Shown here piece after piece: positions 1 to 8,639 of a stretch of DNA of 64,000 bases. The position numbers and the translations under genes are program-made. Source of the stretch: Hyaloperonospora brassicae (Eukaryota > Oomycota > Peronosporomycetes > Peronosporales > Peronosporaceae); assembly GCA_947650285.1 (NCBI GenBank), contig CANTFL010001211.1, positions 806,001 to 870,000 of the forward strand, in the 5' to 3' direction. Position 1 is the first letter of the stretch, and every line of letters begins with the position of its first letter. The notes below the pieces were generated by a model. The model was not told the DNA's origin. It ran no database searches and saw only the letters and a program-made list of their open reading frames with translations.

Positions 1-1
1 G

Positions 2-1215
2 ACTCGCTCGATCAAAAACCGTTTTAGCTCTTGCTCATCACATGTCGGCGCTAACGTCGTCACGTATGATGCCGATGTCGATCAGGTCGACATCGATGAA
101 GAATATCACCTCAATAATAGCGACAACGCTATTATTGACTCGGATGATGATGACGATGCTGGTATATTCAGCATCGTCAACGATTATTCCAGCGAGGAAG
201 AAGAAAACTTCGCTGAAGAAGAAAACAACTCTTAGCAGTGCACACGAAGCGCAATGAAAGACAAAACAAAGAGTCAGCAGAGATCTCCCTGTTGACTCGA
301 GAGGCGGTAGTACGTTTCGTTCAGGACTCCATCGCAAATGCAGTGGACCGCCAGAAACGAAACGCAGACAAGAATGGAAGAGCAAATGTTCTTTTATTTA
401 AAGTTAATGACCTAGTACTACTGTCTACGGTAAACTTGCCTGGACATGCAGTCACTAGTGTCGGCAGAAGTAAACTACTGCCGAAGTACATTGGGCCATT
501 TCAATTGTTTCATCGCAAGGGAAATGCATACACACTCGAATTGCCACGTAAGATGCGCACGCATCCCACGTTTTACGTGGGGAGGCTCAGGCCGTACTGT
601 CAGTACTAGCCTTCTTCTTCCGATGAAGATAGCCCCCACGTTCAAGAACATCCATCAAGTTCTTGCGCTCGCGCTCCAGACGATCCGTCTGGTCGCGCAG
701 ATATGATACCTCGGAACTCAACCGAGATATCTCCCCGCGAGCTGTCGCCAGCTCGCCGAATAGGGAGCGGACATCCCGCTCGACCTGAAGCTGCGCTGTG
801 GCATAATCGGCGCGATCCCTCGCCCGATCAGCCTCGTGATCCTTGCGGTTCTTCCGCACGGTATCAGTCAAAGCGTAGCGTCGGTCGCGCTCGTGCTTCA
901 AGTCATCGCACAATTCATCGATTGCGCGATCCATCTCGTAAGGGTCGAGATGGTGAGCCGAATCATCTGGAGGAGGTCTTTCCTCCTCCACCACATCCTT
1001 TGGTGGATGCTCACGGTGGTCAACGCTTTCTAGTGGAGCGTATCTTGAATTATCGTGACGATTCAGGATCAAAGACGATCTACCTCGTCCAGTGGAGGGG
1101 GAATCCACCCTCTTGGAACAGCTGGGAGCCCCGCTCTCAGCTGTTGATGGATGTTGAAGGTCTCTTCCACCAGTATGACGAGACCCATCCGATGAGTCCT
1201 CGGGTCCATCGGTAA
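2..1215 (+). pseudogene. Ty3/gypsy pol 3' remnant: integrase tail and chromodomain
   Basis: This is the end of a chromovirus pol whose upstream part lies outside the window. Positions 2-235 read in frame 2 as an acidic, Asp/Glu-rich stretch ending in TAG. From about 232 the reading frame is frame 1, so there is a frameshift near 200-235. Frame 1 then gives an integrase C-terminal module (238-609) ending in the motif GRLRPY at 580-597. An in-frame TAG at 607-609 interrupts it, after which frame 1 stays open to the TAA at 1213-1215. Residues at about 1021-1182 form a chromodomain: FLVERILNYR, then YLVQWRG and WNSWEP, the conserved aromatic-cage pattern. In chromoviruses this domain tethers integrase to chromatin. 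With a frameshift and a stop, this copy is probably inactive as read. The chromodomain part overlaps a long antisense ORF. Confidence 0.85.
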
Positions 1216-2194
1216 ACACGCGCTTTTGGCGCTTGTAGACGGATTGCAAGTTTGCAATCCCGTCACGCATCTCAGCCGAGATGTGTGCCCTTCCCCAGGG
1301 CAAACTTAGAGAATACACGTCCCTATGTGCACGCTGCGAGTTGTCAGCACAACTCGCACAAGGGTCTCCCCATGTGAGGCAAGGAATGTCTGCCTCACTC
1401 GACAAACAGTGCAACCGGTACCTAGCACCGGTCGGCGTTCGCCTTTCGAACCTGAGGCGTGTCGCCTCAAGTTTCTTGAGCCACCCTTCTCGTCCAAAAT
1501 TCTTTACGTTTTGGACGAACGCGTTCCACGCAGCCAAAAGCGAGGCCTTGTCACGCTTTTGGTTGCCGTTGTACCATCGATGTCTAAGAAAGACATCGAG
1601 GAAAAAGTCTTCCTCAGCGCGAAAGTTCTTCGCGCTGGAACTCAAGCCGTGAAGATCAGTTGCATCGAATAAGAGTATTCGATGGTGTTGGCTTGTCTTG
1701 TGAGACAAGCTATTGATGAGACGTTCGGGCAAACGCCACGGCTTCGGCTCATCACGCTTTACAGTCGTACCTCTGTCGGTACTACGGCTCCCAGATTGAC
1801 GACGGCTCACGCCATCGTCATCACGCTTGCGCGAAGAGGCACGAGCCGGCGGTGGTAAGGAGTAATATTCCTCACCGCCCTGATCATCGTAATCAATGCC
1901 AAACAGACTGTGATGCAAATAACGAGTCCGTTCGTTCGGCAGTAGCCTTGGCGAATACTGAGGCGTCGCCGGTGATCGAGACGCCTCTGGAACATTGCCC
2001 GAGTCAGACACGCCTGACCCGCCAGAGTAGATGGCCTCAACGTCGAGGTCATGATGCGCACGCGGTGTGGTACCGCGTGCACCTGCAACACCTGTTGCTG
2101 CAGGCGAAGAAGGAGCAGCAGACGACGAATCGTCTACCGCAGAGGCTGGCACAGCACCGGGCTGTGCGGGTATTGAGTCACCTCGCATAGACAT
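587..2194 (-). CDS. Antisense ORF of the first chromovirus copy (535 aa, coiled-coil C terminus)
   Basis: An uninterrupted 535-codon ORF lies on the strand opposite pol, from ATG at 2194 (131 bp inside the 3' LTR) to TGA at 587-589. I do not recognise the family. The N-terminal third is Ser/Ala/Asp-rich. The centre has a basic-aromatic helix-like region (FFLDVFLRHRWYNG onward) and a Cys cluster (CLTWGDPCASC) that could bind metal. The last about 110 residues are strongly charged and heptad-like (LKHERDRRYALTDTV to LERERKNLMDVLERG), predicting a coiled coil. About 390 bases overlap the sense chromodomain reading frame through 1215. The ATG sits in the 9-nt loop of an 11-bp hairpin (2180-2210). 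The second chromovirus copy has an antisense ORF in the same place. Coding function is inferred from length, layout and recurrence; a chance product of composition or of the inverted repeats is not excluded. Confidence 0.5.
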   Translation of the reverse strand: MSMRGDSIPAQPGAVPASAVDDSSSAAPSSPAATGVAGARGTTPRAHHDLDVEAIYSGGSGVSDSGNVPEASRSPATPQYSPRLLPNERTRYLHHSLFGIDYDDQGGEEYYSLPPPARASSRKRDDDGVSRRQSGSRSTDRGTTVKRDEPKPWRLPERLINSLSHKTSQHHRILLFDATDLHGLSSSAKNFRAEEDFFLDVFLRHRWYNGNQKRDKASLLAAWNAFVQNVKNFGREGWLKKLEATRLRFERRTPTGARYRLHCLSSEADIPCLTWGDPCASCADNSQRAHRDVYSLSLPWGRAHISAEMRDGIANLQSVYKRQKRVFTDGPEDSSDGSRHTGGRDLQHPSTAESGAPSCSKRVDSPSTGRGRSSLILNRHDNSRYAPLESVDHREHPPKDVVEEERPPPDDSAHHLDPYEMDRAIDELCDDLKHERDRRYALTDTVRKNRKDHEADRARDRADYATAQLQVERDVRSLFGELATARGEISRLSSEVSYLRDQTDRLERERKNLMDVLERGGYLHRKKKASTDSTA

Positions 2195-2310
2195 GTTAAC
2201 TATGCGAGGTCAAGCGGAAAGTGAATGGAACGGACCCAACAAGTGCTCCCTGTCCCACTGCTACCCAACGGGTGGCCGCCATATTTTTGACAGTCACACG
2301 GTGACTATCA
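620..2310. repeat. Dense array of short perfect inverted repeats (micro-hairpins)
   Basis: Between the integrase tail and the polypurine tract the DNA is almost tiled with unrelated short inverted repeats with 2-13 nt loops. Stems read directly include CCAGACG (676-682/686-692), GCGAGCTG (737-744/749-756), GGAGGAGG (969-976/982-989), GGATTGCAA (1241-1249/1252-1260), TGCGAGTTGT (1335-1344/1349-1358), GTGAGGCA (1374-1381/1391-1398), CGTCCAAAA (1491-1499/1509-1517), CCAAAAGCG (1534-1542/1554-1562), TCGATGTCT (1577-1585/1591-1599), CAGCGCGAA (1615-1623/1629-1637), CATCGAATA (1663-1671/1676-1684), GCTTGTCT (1691-1698/1703-1710), GCACGCGGT (2058-2066/2072-2080) and ACCTCGCATAG (2180-2190/2200-2210). 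The stems differ in sequence, so this is a structural rather than a sequence repeat. It covers both the chromodomain and the antisense ORF. Confidence 0.85.
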
Positions 2311-2313
2311 GTT

Positions 2314-2324
2314 AAGGGGGGTGA
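2314..2324 (+). promoter_or_regulatory. Polypurine tract of the first chromovirus copy
   Basis: AAGGGGGGTGA lies immediately 5' of the LTR start TGTAAC. This is the expected position and composition of the plus-strand primer that survives RNase H digestion, and it fixes the element's orientation as plus. Confidence 0.85.
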
Positions 2325-2717
2325 TGTAACGGGGCAGCCCGTTACATGGAAATTGTCATTTGAGAGATAATGAAAACAAAGAATATTATGTTGAATATTC
2401 TTTTAACAATATCACCAATGATGGTGATATTGATGGGTCGACCAAAGAGTCTGCTCATTGGTTGATATCTTGATGATATCAACCCACCAATCGCCGCAAG
2501 ACGCGCGCAATGAGTGGTGACGAGACGTCACCATACACTCAGTTAGATTAGTATAATTAAGCTAAGTCAAACAGAGAGACAGTGGTTAAAGACTTAATTA
2601 TATTAATATAACAGTTCTACTTTTACCTTACCTACGCTTCCTCGTTTGCCTCGAGTACGTCTGTCGGGCGCACCGAAACCCTCGCGTTAAGTTCACGCAA
2701 GGGTGTGCCCCGTTACA
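2325..2717 (+). repeat. 3' LTR of the first chromovirus copy (393 bp)
   Basis: The LTR begins TGTAACGGGG and ends CCCCGTTACA, a perfect 10-bp terminal inverted repeat. Its first bases fold back on themselves, TGTAACGGG pairing with CCCGTTACA within about 22 nt. Internal hairpins include CAATATCACCA (2407-2417/2422-2432) and GTTGATATC (2461-2469/2475-2483). A core ACCAATCGC...ACGCGCGCAATG (2487-2512) followed by GACGTCA (2524-2530) recurs in two other LTR relics here and may be promoter sequence. The partner LTR lies upstream of the window, so target duplication cannot be checked. Confidence 0.85.
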
Positions 2718-3117
2718 GCCAGCCTGATAAATCGAATCTACGTGTCGAATTCCTGGGTGCCGGAAGTGATATGACTGTCAATGAGTTCACCACCGTTGTA
2801 CTTCGATCATCAACAGGTGGGACTTCATTTGCGAAAACATTATATTCTTTGGGACATCGTCGACGACGTCCGGCCGTATATCCCATTTCAACTTGTCCTC
2901 CGGACCGTGTTTTTGGTGCTTTAATTGCGACAATGGTAAGCAAAGAGGTGGTCCTCGCACCGTATATTACCACATGGGATCACCTAATCTATCGTTGTAC
3001 AGCTAGTATTCGCGTGGTAAAAAAGGAAAGAAGAGGCGTCATCGACGCGTAATTGGCAACATTCGGCAACGAAGTAGAAAAGCAGTTTTCACCCGTCAGC
3101 AATGGATATCTTCAAAT
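2718..3117. other. Spacer between LTR and LINE relic
   Basis: One 115-codon plus-strand ORF (2705-3052, beginning inside the LTR end) is present, but I recognise no domain. It may be decayed LINE sequence upstream of the reverse transcriptase, into which the LTR element inserted. That is inference from position only. Confidence 0.3.
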
Positions 3118-6100
3118 GTGGAGGACGCAAGGGACGGCCACCTGACTCGAATCGGCGAGAAGCTTGAACGGTCGGCGGACCGGCTTCGGTGGTCCTACAA
3201 ACGTGTAGCAAATTGGGAGAGCAATCAACACTTCACTCCCTACATGGAGATGCTCTTACATCGGCTATGTCAATTTGGACTAGTTCGCGTCGGAATGGAC
3301 TTCCTTTGAAGTTTACGTCACAGGTCAACCAAATCAGATAAGATCCAGGACGGTTTGCAGACGTTCGTGGTGATTCCGGAGATAAGGCGGGTCACTACAT
3401 ATGACAACGAATGGTTCCTCCAACCGATCACAGAGACTGAAGTGTTTTCCGCATTTCAGGCGCTTGGCCGACACAAATCGGCTGGACAAGATGGTCTTAG
3501 CAGCTATTTTTCGAAGGACACATCTGCGCTCATGGTGCCGGCGCTGGTGACCATCAGCAACATTATTCTTGCTGGCGCGTATTTGCCACCTTCGTGTTCA
3601 ACCGCCATAATTATTTCGATGTGAAAGACAACGCCAAGGACTATCGACCGATTACTCTGTTACAGGCCGGTTACAAAGTCTTTGCAAAAGTCATTGTGCA
3701 TCGGGTCCAAGTATCTCTTTCTCGGCTTACTGGCGACTCTCAACATGGATTTGTCCGCGTTCGACGAATGGCCAGATCAGTGATGATGATGATGATTATG
3801 ATGGTGGCTCAATTGACGACAGCTAGCAATTAGGACGATGTGGACACGGCTAAGATCATATGTATCGTGCTGTTAGACTTTCGGAAGACCTGTGGTACCA
3901 TGGACAGAGAATTTATGTTCTCCGCACGTAGGCGGTTTGGGTACGATATGAGCTTCATCAACTTTATCCGGCGGATCCATACCAGCACGATGAATAGGTT
4001 TGTCGTCTACGGAATCATTGGTCGCCCATCCCAGTGAGGTAAGAATTTCTACAAGGCTGTCCGCTCGCACCTCTCCTACTTTTATTGGTGGTGGAAATTA
4101 TGGGCCTTGCGTTACAGCAGGACCCACATCTCCGTGGCTTACCTATCTCCGAGCAGTCTAGCCAGATCACCTATTTTGGCCTTTGTTGATAACCCCAATC
4201 TTTTTCTCGAGACGGCCGACCAGTTCTCGCACGCTATCCGGCTCATACGCGTCTTTCGGGATATGTCCGGTCTACGGGTGCAACTGGCGAAGAGCCAGTT
4301 GATCCTTTTCAATGGGTATCGTTCTCTAGCGCAGTACGAAGGAATTACAGGCTTTCCTAAGGGGCAACAGACCCGCTACCATGGCTACTAGATTGGAACA
4401 GGGGGATTATTATCCCGGAACTAAGCATAAACTATATAAAGATTTAGCGACATCTCCTTACTTCAACAAGGGTGATGACCACCCTAGTCAATTGGGTGTT
4501 GATTCTCACTCCATCGCACTTCCCTTGATTTGTTTTACAGCCATCGTCGTTGAACTGCCACTTTTTGGGCGGAGAAGAAGCTGCAAAATTTATACAAGCA
4601 GTTCCTGAGGTCACATGCAACGACGACCGAAACCAGTCGTCACAATTTAACCCCGGGCTACTCGTGACTTCGACTCATGCGGGCGGTATCGGACTAGTGG
4701 ACGTGGAGGTGTCGGCCAATACACAGCGGATCAAACATGCGGTAAATTGGCTGATCCAAAAACAGGATATATTTTCTGTGGCCTGGTGGACATGGGTTAT
4801 CGCGGGGGGGGGGGGCTGGAGCTCCAGCAGCGCTATTATCTCCGGCTCTTATTCAACGGCGAGCAACACCTCACCAAAAAACAAGTCCGGGTACGCGCTT
4901 GCAGCAAGAGCTCGGGGAACGGATGGCACTAAGCTTGGACCAGGTTGTCCAAAACACCACATTGGTCGCCCAGCACTCGGACGCCTTACTAGCCGATGCC
5001 ACGAGCAAATGGACGGATGAAGGGTTCGTGCTGACGTATCAAGAAAGCTTTTCGACCCTTCCGCTAGGGGACGATGAAATACCGGCAGAAATCAAACGAT
5101 TTTGGTGCACTCATAACTGGAATGCCAACCCGTGAATTCGTGACCGACGCGGCAACATGCGGTTGACCAGCACATACACTCGTATCGCGAACTGTACTCT
5201 AGCAGTACTACACATAGAGAGTGTCGGTTCATCGGCGTTTATTCTTCACATACCTCGGCCCATGACACAAGCGATGCACCACTCAGAGGCTGAATCACAC
5301 AGATAATTCACAGCTATCTTGATCTCTACTTTCGCTACCCTGTCGGTACTACATCTTCGACTAGCCAGCCTTTACGCCTCCGTCCATCCTCCGCCCCCAA
5401 GGATTTGCACACTGGAGGTTTTGCAGCCCGGGCGTCATTGATGGGCGGCTGTCAGACAATACGCCGGGATCCTTGCCGGACGTAACGCTGCTGTAAGACG
5501 AGTATGGACTACACTGGTTCTGGCAAGGACCACTTCCATATCTAGGACTCAGTTCCGTCATGGACCAGCGGACATTGCATACCGCTATAAGCGAATATAG
5601 AGGCGCACCCGCTGCTTTGCCGCTTTCCGTGGTCCTTCCCCGACGACAAGCCTTAGTGGCTCAGGTTTTCCAGTCTTGTCGAAAGGTCTTTGCTTGGCCA
5701 CTGCTGGCGTTCTTCGATCGGCTAGCGGCGAAGGCAGACAACGACGGGTGGTAACGCGCTGCTCTCTGTCATACGCCAAGGCAAGCGTGCGATCATAGTA
5801 ACGGCCTCTCTAACTATCAGATCCGGACAGGGTATCGAATAGCGGTTGGACTGCTCAACCCGTATATTCTGGGCGTCATGCTGACAACAGTTGCCGGAGT
5901 GCTCCAATGTGTCGAAGTCGTGAGAAGACCATGAAGGATCTCTTTTGCGATTGTCCGAGTGCCGCAGCTCTCTGGGACAAACTTTCGTGCATTGGACTGG
6001 GGAGCGAGCATACCGACAACGCACACACCAGTGTTTTGAGGCGTGCGCCAGTCGCCGAGTAGGCGGTTCACCTTTGCACTGACATAGGATTCTAGCCGAT

Positions 6101-6385
6101 CATTTTCAGGATGATGTTGCGCGGGCTACACGTGTTTGTATAATCATCAGGCATCCACGCTCTGCCTTGTGTCAAATCAAGATCTGGACGGACAGCACTG
6201 ACGTTGTCTTCCAAAAGAAGACTTTGAATCTGAGAGAGAATACCGCCAGCTTTTGGGCTGCGTGCTTACGGCACTTACGGGCTATCGCGATACGAGAGCA
6301 TAGCAAGGTTGAGACTGCAATACCGGTAGCTATGCTCAATGCATGCATCGAATTGCTCGAGCGCAACCATCACGTTTCTACATGA
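3118..6385 (+). mobile_element. Decayed LINE (L1-like non-LTR retrotransposon) remnant
   Basis: Broken plus-strand frames spell a LINE reverse transcriptase in order. At 3400-3560: ALGRHKSAGQDGLSS, the fingers region. At 3620-3770: DYRPITLLQAGYKVFAKVI and DSQHGFV. At 3850-4035: VLLDFRKTCGTMDREF. At 4140-4330 the catalytic block, where the expected FADD reads FVDN, followed by HAIRLIRVFRDMSGLRVQLAKSQL at 4228-4305. Frames 4550-5135 and 6167-6385 look like the more divergent C-terminal part. Many stops and frameshifts and the altered catalytic Asp show that it is dead. No poly(A) tail or target-site duplication is visible. The first chromovirus LTR adjoins it, consistent with nesting. Confidence 0.7.
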
Positions 6386-6510
6386 TGACAGCCACAGTCT
6401 GCCTCCGGAGCACCCTCTGGGGATTATAAACTGGCTAAGGGCTTGACAGAGATCTAGCACATAGATGATTAATCGTGTCAATGTACTATTTGATTCCTCC
6501 TGCTAATGGT

Positions 6511-6810
6511 AAGGGGGTGGTGTAACAGGATTGCCTTTTACCTATCATTGATTCGAATTGTGTCTATATAAACATATTTACCTAAAAAAAATTTCTTGTG
6601 ACAATAGTATTCTTTCGAGTTTAATATTGTAGGAATATTACTTTTATCGGTCATATTTGGCACCACTTCACAATTGATTGATATTGGCCATATCATCAAC
6701 CGAAGAGCCCACCAATCGCTTTTAGACGCGCGCAATGGATGATGTTTGACATATTTTGTATGTATGGTGTGTAGTATACCATAGTGTAAGTAATACAAAG
6801 ATGGTCTACT
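6511..6810 (+). repeat. Degenerate LTR relic with polypurine tract
   Basis: AAGGGGGTGG (6511-6520) directly precedes TGTAACAGG (6521), the same PPT/LTR junction as at 2314-2330. The body shares the core CCCACCAATCGC...AGACGCGCGCAATGG (6708-6737) with the LTR at 2325-2717 but is otherwise diverged. The 3' limit near 6810 is approximate. Only the end of the element survives; no coding sequence for it was seen upstream. Confidence 0.6.
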
Positions 6811-8639
6811 AACGGGGCGTTGTTAAACTTATTTTACAGATTTAGTTTTCTTTCTTAGACTCAAGCGTTGATCGAATTCTCTTCTTTTCTCTGCACGTAA
6901 GGTGCAGTGTAGTTCTGGGAGCGACACCATTGTACTGTTGAGGTGCAAGGGCTTACCATTATCTAGTACGAATTGTACCCCAGTACATGACCGCTTTAAA
7001 CTGCGTGCTGGACAAGAGTGTATCGCGAATCTTGAAGCTGCTGCTGCGTAAGTGACACACTCTCTCTTAGTTGGACTAGTAAAGGACATTCTACAGCTCG
7101 CAATCTCTCGCACACATGCAAGTAACGCTCCTATCAAATCGACGTTTGTCAGGCTGTTTTCACGCGACGCTGGCGCCAAGTGAAGCGTTAATGTTCGCTC
7201 GTATACTCTTTATACGTTTAGTCCAGCTGCGGCATCCCTGTCGTTACCTGAAATCAATAAACGAGGAGGCTGTGTGAGGTAATCGTTATTCGTTATGAGA
7301 CAGTATGAATGCTTGCATACGGAGGGCATGCAGCGTAAGATTACGGCAGCAGTCGAGGAGCAAGTGCTGTGTCTGTGATGAGCTACATTATGGCATATAA
7401 AGCTGGAGGGATTCATGTACAAGCAGAAGCTATGAAGATCGATAATCGATGTAGGCAGGAAAACCCTTAAAGCCATCTGGCTGTTGCTTCTATGTAGTGT
7501 AGCGAGTCAGCATCGGCATCCTAGAAGCAATTTACTGTACGTCACCTGAGTATGGAATACTCTTTATATCGCAAGGAATATACGCAGGACCGGTCGGATG
7601 CAGATCGGGCGTTGGCATTGGGCATGGCTCGGCTGTCTGCTGGGATGGCAGTAGCATTTCCAATGCACAGCACTTCATGACAGATTGGCCTACGTCAGTC
7701 AACAAACAGTGTATTGTCAGTTGCTGTCGAACATTATCTATTAGCGGTAATATTCGGTACATCCACACACATCGGATTATATTGCTAAGAATTATCTGCC
7801 ACGATTGAATTTACATGGATATTCAAATAATGTCACTGCCATGTGTCGGGGTTACCCATCTCGCGACGCTTGTCTTTTGCACTTGAACAAACATATTGTT
7901 GCAGATCGAGTCAAAGTCGTCAGCACCATCGATATGCAATACATCGATGTGAGCAGGTCGCATGCAACGTAGCCAGGTGTTGCTTTTGTCGACGGACGCT
8001 GCTGCTGCACAGTGTCGTGCCTCCAGCTTTACGCTTCTCAAAGAGCAACATATTGACGCTGGTAGCGTAAGAGCACAACGAAGAAGTTCGACGGCATTGT
8101 TTGAGCTTTTCCTGTGTAGCAACTTTCGCATAAAGGTCGCGTTTCTGTCGCGACGTCCAGGAAACGGTAACTGTAACTGGTGAACCTCGTAACAATGCAT
8201 TTGGCAAATAGATTTGGACTTCAAAACCCCATCAGAACGCATCGTCCGATTTGCTCGGAACTATCGACGCAGACAAAAGCACTGTAACTGCAACGTAGCA
8301 TCCAGATTCTACACTGTAGCTTCTCCTACAGCAGCTTAATGCGCACAGCCCTCCAGGGCGTTCGTACAATGACCAAATAAATGCCCCTGTGTGCTCCAAG
8401 GTCAACCCATTGAACACGCATCTGCGCCGCGGGTGGCACAACTTTTCTTCGATCTTCGAGCCATCCGTCCAGCGATCGATATCAACGGAGAGTTAGTCAG
8501 CAGCGACTCCTGCACCGAACGATTCGAGTCGAACAGTAGCCAAATCGAAAAGCCTTTGGCTGTTCAAAATTGTTGTTTTTTTCGTATCCGGCGAGGACCG
8601 GATCAGTGTTGGACGCACCGTAAAAAACGCAGTGTGCTC
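6811..8639. other. Intergenic region, no gene recognised
   Basis: Short ORFs occur on both strands. The longest is 7823-8242 on the minus strand (139 codons), with a partial helical and Cys-containing composition but no domain I recognise and no convincing splice partners. It could be a decayed gene or chance. The region lies downstream of the phosphatase gene stop and may hold its 3' UTR. Confidence 0.35.

Noticed and set aside
607..609. Programmed readthrough of TAG between integrase tail and chromodomain
   Set aside because: Possible, since the frame continues after it, but nothing downstream resembles a readthrough signal and the copy also has an upstream frameshift; simple decay is more economical.
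620..2310. CRISPR-like array
   Set aside because: The repeated units are inverted repeats of differing sequence without a constant direct repeat or uniform spacers, in a eukaryotic retroelement.
4804..4815. G-quadruplex-like poly-G run
   Set aside because: A single G homopolymer in a dead LINE; likely slippage or sequencing artefact, with no flanking G tracts of interest.
7823..8242. Candidate small gene on the minus strand
   Set aside because: No domain, no clear promoter or introns, and it lies next to transposon relics; kept only as a note in the intergenic entry.
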